Origin: an uncultured Desulfuromonadales bacterium
Lineage (GTDB): Bacteria; Desulfobacterota; Desulfuromonadia; Desulfuromonadales; Trichloromonadaceae
DNA: 37,166 nucleotides
Direction of reading: 5' to 3'
Assembly: GCA_945787465.1 (NCBI GenBank)
Contig: CALZIZ010000044.1
Coordinates: 1-37,166, forward strand
The notes beneath the pieces are model-generated. The model did not search any database. It was not told the origin of the DNA and saw only the letters and a program-made list of their open reading frames with translations. This document shows, in pieces, positions 35,154-37,166 of this stretch. Position numbers and translations under genes: made by a program. How positions within the stretch are numbered: the first letter of the stretch is position 1; each line of letters opens with the position of its first letter.

Positions 35154-35773
35154 TGCCCTAACGCTCCTTCCAGCTGAGAGACGGCCTCTTCGGTGACCAC
35201 CAGGTTACGGTATTTCATCACGTCGTAGACGTTAACCCCCTCGGCACGCAGCACCTTAACATTAGGCAGATTGCGCGCGGAAAGCTCAATGTTAGGGTTG
35301 CTGCCCTCGATCACCACCAGTGCGTTGGAAATATCGAAACGCTTGAGCACCTCAACAAAGCCCTTGGTGCTGATGGCCTCCAGGGCCAAAGCATCAAGGA
35401 CGGTCAGCTTTTCTTCCTTGTAGCGAACCGAGAGTGCGCTCCTGAGGGCGGCCTTCTTGACCTTGCGATTCAGCTTGAAGCTGTAGTCGCGGGGGGTGGG
35501 CCCGAAGACGGTGCCGCCGCCGACAAAGTGAGGCGCCCGAATGGTGCCCTGGCGAGCATTGCCGGTCCCCTTTTGCTTATAGGGCTTTTTACCGCCGCCT
35601 GCGACTTCGCCGCGGGTTTTGGTCTTAGCAGTACCCTGGCGACGAGCTGCCAGCTGATAGCGAACCATATCGTGAATCAGGTAGCCCCTGACATCATCGT
35701 TAAACACTTGCTCAGCCAGTTCCCGTTCGGAAACCTGCTTGTTCTCAATATTGTAGACTGCAATCTTAGCCAT
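35150..35773 (-). CDS. rplD: 50S ribosomal protein L4
   Basis: L4 has a long loop in the peptide tunnel. In E. coli it also represses the S10 operon through the leader, which is outside this window. The 207-residue protein has [20 protein letters not shown] and a [20 protein letters not shown] stretch. It overlaps rplW by 4 bp. Confidence 0.97.
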   Translation of the reverse strand: MAKIAVYNIENKQVSERELAEQVFNDDVRGYLIHDMVRYQLAARRQGTAKTKTRGEVAGGGKKPYKQKGTGNARQGTIRAPHFVGGGTVFGPTPRDYSFKLNRKVKKAALRSALSVRYKEEKLTVLDALALEAISTKGFVEVLKRFDISNALVVIEGSNPNIELSARNLPNVKVLRAEGVNVYDVMKYRNLVVTEEAVSQLEGALGQ

Positions 35774-35806
35774 GGTTGTTCTCCCAAGTACTTGGTATCA
35801 ATCGCC

Positions 35807-36445
35807 TTATTTTTTGGCCTTGACAGCCTTGCGGAGCATCACCAGGCCGTTTTTGGGACCGGGAATGGCTCCCCTGACCAGAACCAGGTTCTGTTCCGGC
35901 CGCACTTCGACGACGACGAGGTTCTGGGTGGTCACCCGCTCATTCCCCATCTGACCGGCCATCTTCTTGCCCTTGAAAACCCGTGAGGGCCAGGCGCTAC
36001 AGCCGATGGCGCCAGGGGCCCGGTGAAACTTGGACCCGTGGGAAGAGCGACCGCCGGAGAAGTTCCAGCGCTTCATGACACCCTGAAATCCCTTACCCTT
36101 GCTGGTGGCGGTTACATCGATGGTATCGCCGGCACTAAAAACCGTACCGCAAGTGACTTCATCTCCGACATTATAATCGTCAACGTTTTCGGCCTTGAAT
36201 TCGCGAAGGGAGGAAAATGCCCCCTGACCGGCCTTCTTGAGATGGCCCATCTCCGGCTTATTAAGCCGGTGCGTCTTCTTGGCTCCAAACCCAAGCTGCA
36301 GAGCATTGTAACCATCGGTCTCGGCCGTTTTCTTTTGCAGAACCACGCAAGGCCCGGCCTCAACCACGGTTACTGGAATCTGCTTGCCATCTACAGCATA
36401 AACCTGGGTCATCCCCAGCTTTTTACCCAAGATTCCTTTTATCAT
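35807..36445 (-). CDS. rplC: 50S ribosomal protein L3
   Basis: L3 is an assembly initiator reaching toward the peptidyl-transferase centre. The 212-residue product has the signature [20 protein letters not shown] and starts [16 protein letters not shown]. It lies 38 bp after rpsJ. Confidence 0.97.
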   Translation of the reverse strand: MIKGILGKKLGMTQVYAVDGKQIPVTVVEAGPCVVLQKKTAETDGYNALQLGFGAKKTHRLNKPEMGHLKKAGQGAFSSLREFKAENVDDYNVGDEVTCGTVFSAGDTIDVTATSKGKGFQGVMKRWNFSGGRSSHGSKFHRAPGAIGCSAWPSRVFKGKKMAGQMGNERVTTQNLVVVEVRPEQNLVLVRGAIPGPKNGLVMLRKAVKAKK

Positions 36446-36483
36446 TGCACTTACCTTTTGCCTGTTTCCAAAGAGTTAAAAGC

Positions 36484-36792
36484 TTAAAGCTTGATTTCAA
36501 CGTCAACGCCTGCGGACAGGTCAAGCTTCATCAGCGCATCCACGGTCTGCTGGGTCGGCTCGAGTATATCGAGCAGACGCTTATGAGTCCGCATTTCGAA
36601 CTGCTCACGGCTTTTCTTGTCAACGTGGGGCCCGCGAAGAACACAGTACTTGTTGATGACCGTGGGCAGCGGAATCGGACCGGCAACGCGGGCGCCGGTG
36701 CGCTTGGCGGTGTCGACGATCTCATTTACGGAGAGATCAAGCAGCTTATGATCGTAAGCCTTCAAACGAATTCTGATTTTCTGGCTCTGCAT
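36484..36792 (-). CDS. rpsJ: 30S ribosomal protein S10
   Basis: S10 is in the 30S head and also pairs with NusB in transcription antitermination. The 102-residue product starts [19 protein letters not shown] at 36792, with AGAGGA upstream, and contains [21 protein letters not shown] longer in-frame start would lie inside tuf and is rejected. It is the first gene after tuf, with a 16-bp gap. Confidence 0.96.
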   Translation of the reverse strand: MQSQKIRIRLKAYDHKLLDLSVNEIVDTAKRTGARVAGPIPLPTVINKYCVLRGPHVDKKSREQFEMRTHKRLLDILEPTQQTVDALMKLDLSAGVDVEIKL

Positions 36793-36808
36793 GGGTATAT
36801 CCTCTACT

Positions 36809-37166
36809 TTATTCGATAATATCGCTGACGACACCAGCGCCAACGGTCCGGCCACCCTCTCGGATAGCGAAGCGCAGCTCTTTGTCCATAGCGATGGGAG
36901 TAATCAACGCCACGCTCATGGCGATATTATCGCCAGGCATAACCATCTCAACACCCTCGGGCAGTTCGACAATGCCGGTTACGTCGGTGGTGCGGAAGTA
37001 AAACTGGGGACGGTAACCCTTAAAAAACGGGGTGTGACGTCCGCCCTCTTCCTTGGTCAGGATGTAAGCTTCGGCCTTGAACTTGGTGTGAGGGGTGATG
37101 CTGCCGGGCTTGGCCAGAACCTGACCGCGCTCGATGTCCTCACGTTTGACGCCGCGCAGCAGAATC
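36809..37166 (-). CDS. tuf: elongation factor Tu, C-terminal part
   Basis: EF-Tu delivers aminoacyl-tRNA to the ribosome. Only the last 118 or so codons are in the window, covering domain [60 protein letters not shown] and the C-terminal [20 protein letters not shown]. The stop is at 36809-36811. The 5' part lies beyond the window. It immediately precedes rpsJ, the usual str-S10 arrangement. Confidence 0.97.
   Translation of the reverse strand, partial: ILLRGVKREDIERGQVLAKPGSITPHTKFKAEAYILTKEEGGRHTPFFKGYRPQFYFRTTDVTGIVELPEGVEMVMPGDNIAMSVALITPIAMDKELRFAIREGGRTVGAGVVSDIIE

Overview
The window is 37 kb of core bacterial chromosome in which every supported gene lies on the minus strand, so it reads functionally from position 37166 down to 1. 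LptD and FtsB-type genes point to a Gram-negative organism. The gene order (tRNA-Met–tilS–ftsH; trp genes followed by accD–folC–lptD; an S10-spc-alpha supercluster), a family 5 uracil-DNA glycosylase and a second TrpB suggest a Desulfuromonadales/Geobacterales-like member of the Desulfobacterota. That placement is inferred from gene content, not from a database comparison.

Region 1 (37166-21888) is the fused S10, spc and alpha ribosomal operon: end of tuf, rpsJ, rplC, rplD, rplW, rplB, rpsS, rplV, rpsC, rplP, rpmC, rpsQ, rplN, rplX, rplE, rpsN, rpsH, rplF, rplR, rpsE, rpmD, rplO, secY, adk, map, rpmJ, rpsM, rpsK, rpsD, rpoA, rplQ, then a clear intrinsic terminator. infA is not between map and rpmJ. 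The rpoA/rplQ junction looks like a deletion: the rpoA stop lies inside codons 4-5 of rplQ, and rplQ has no start codon at its conserved N-terminus.

Region 2 (21826-5630) is a long tryptophan and housekeeping cluster: a leader with a perfect 44-bp tandem duplication, then trpE, trpG, trpD, trpC, a TrpB2-type gene, trpF, trpB, an inserted block (DEAD-box helicase, family 5 UDG, SRPBCC lipoprotein-like protein), trpA, an MBL-fold hydrolase, accD, folC and lptD, ending at a strong terminator. The helicase ORF ends in a tail that appears to come from an interspersed repeat.

Region 3 (5619-4811) holds a promoter, a small secreted helix-hairpin-helix (ComEA-like) gene, ftsB and a terminator. Region 4 (4794-2697) has a near-consensus sigma-70 promoter, a roughly 190-nt structured transcript that may be 6S RNA, a SPOR-domain membrane protein and a sugar-nucleotide epimerase. 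Region 5 (2687-1) has a tRNA promoter embedded in an inverted repeat, tRNA-fMet, tRNA-Met, tilS, and ftsH. The ftsH copy carries a frameshifting deletion that removes the second transmembrane segment.

The content is mostly housekeeping. I found no defence, secretion, biosynthetic or mobile system. The points worth following are the two apparent deletions in essential genes (possibly assembly errors), the candidate RNA, the tRNA promoter and the trp operon architecture.
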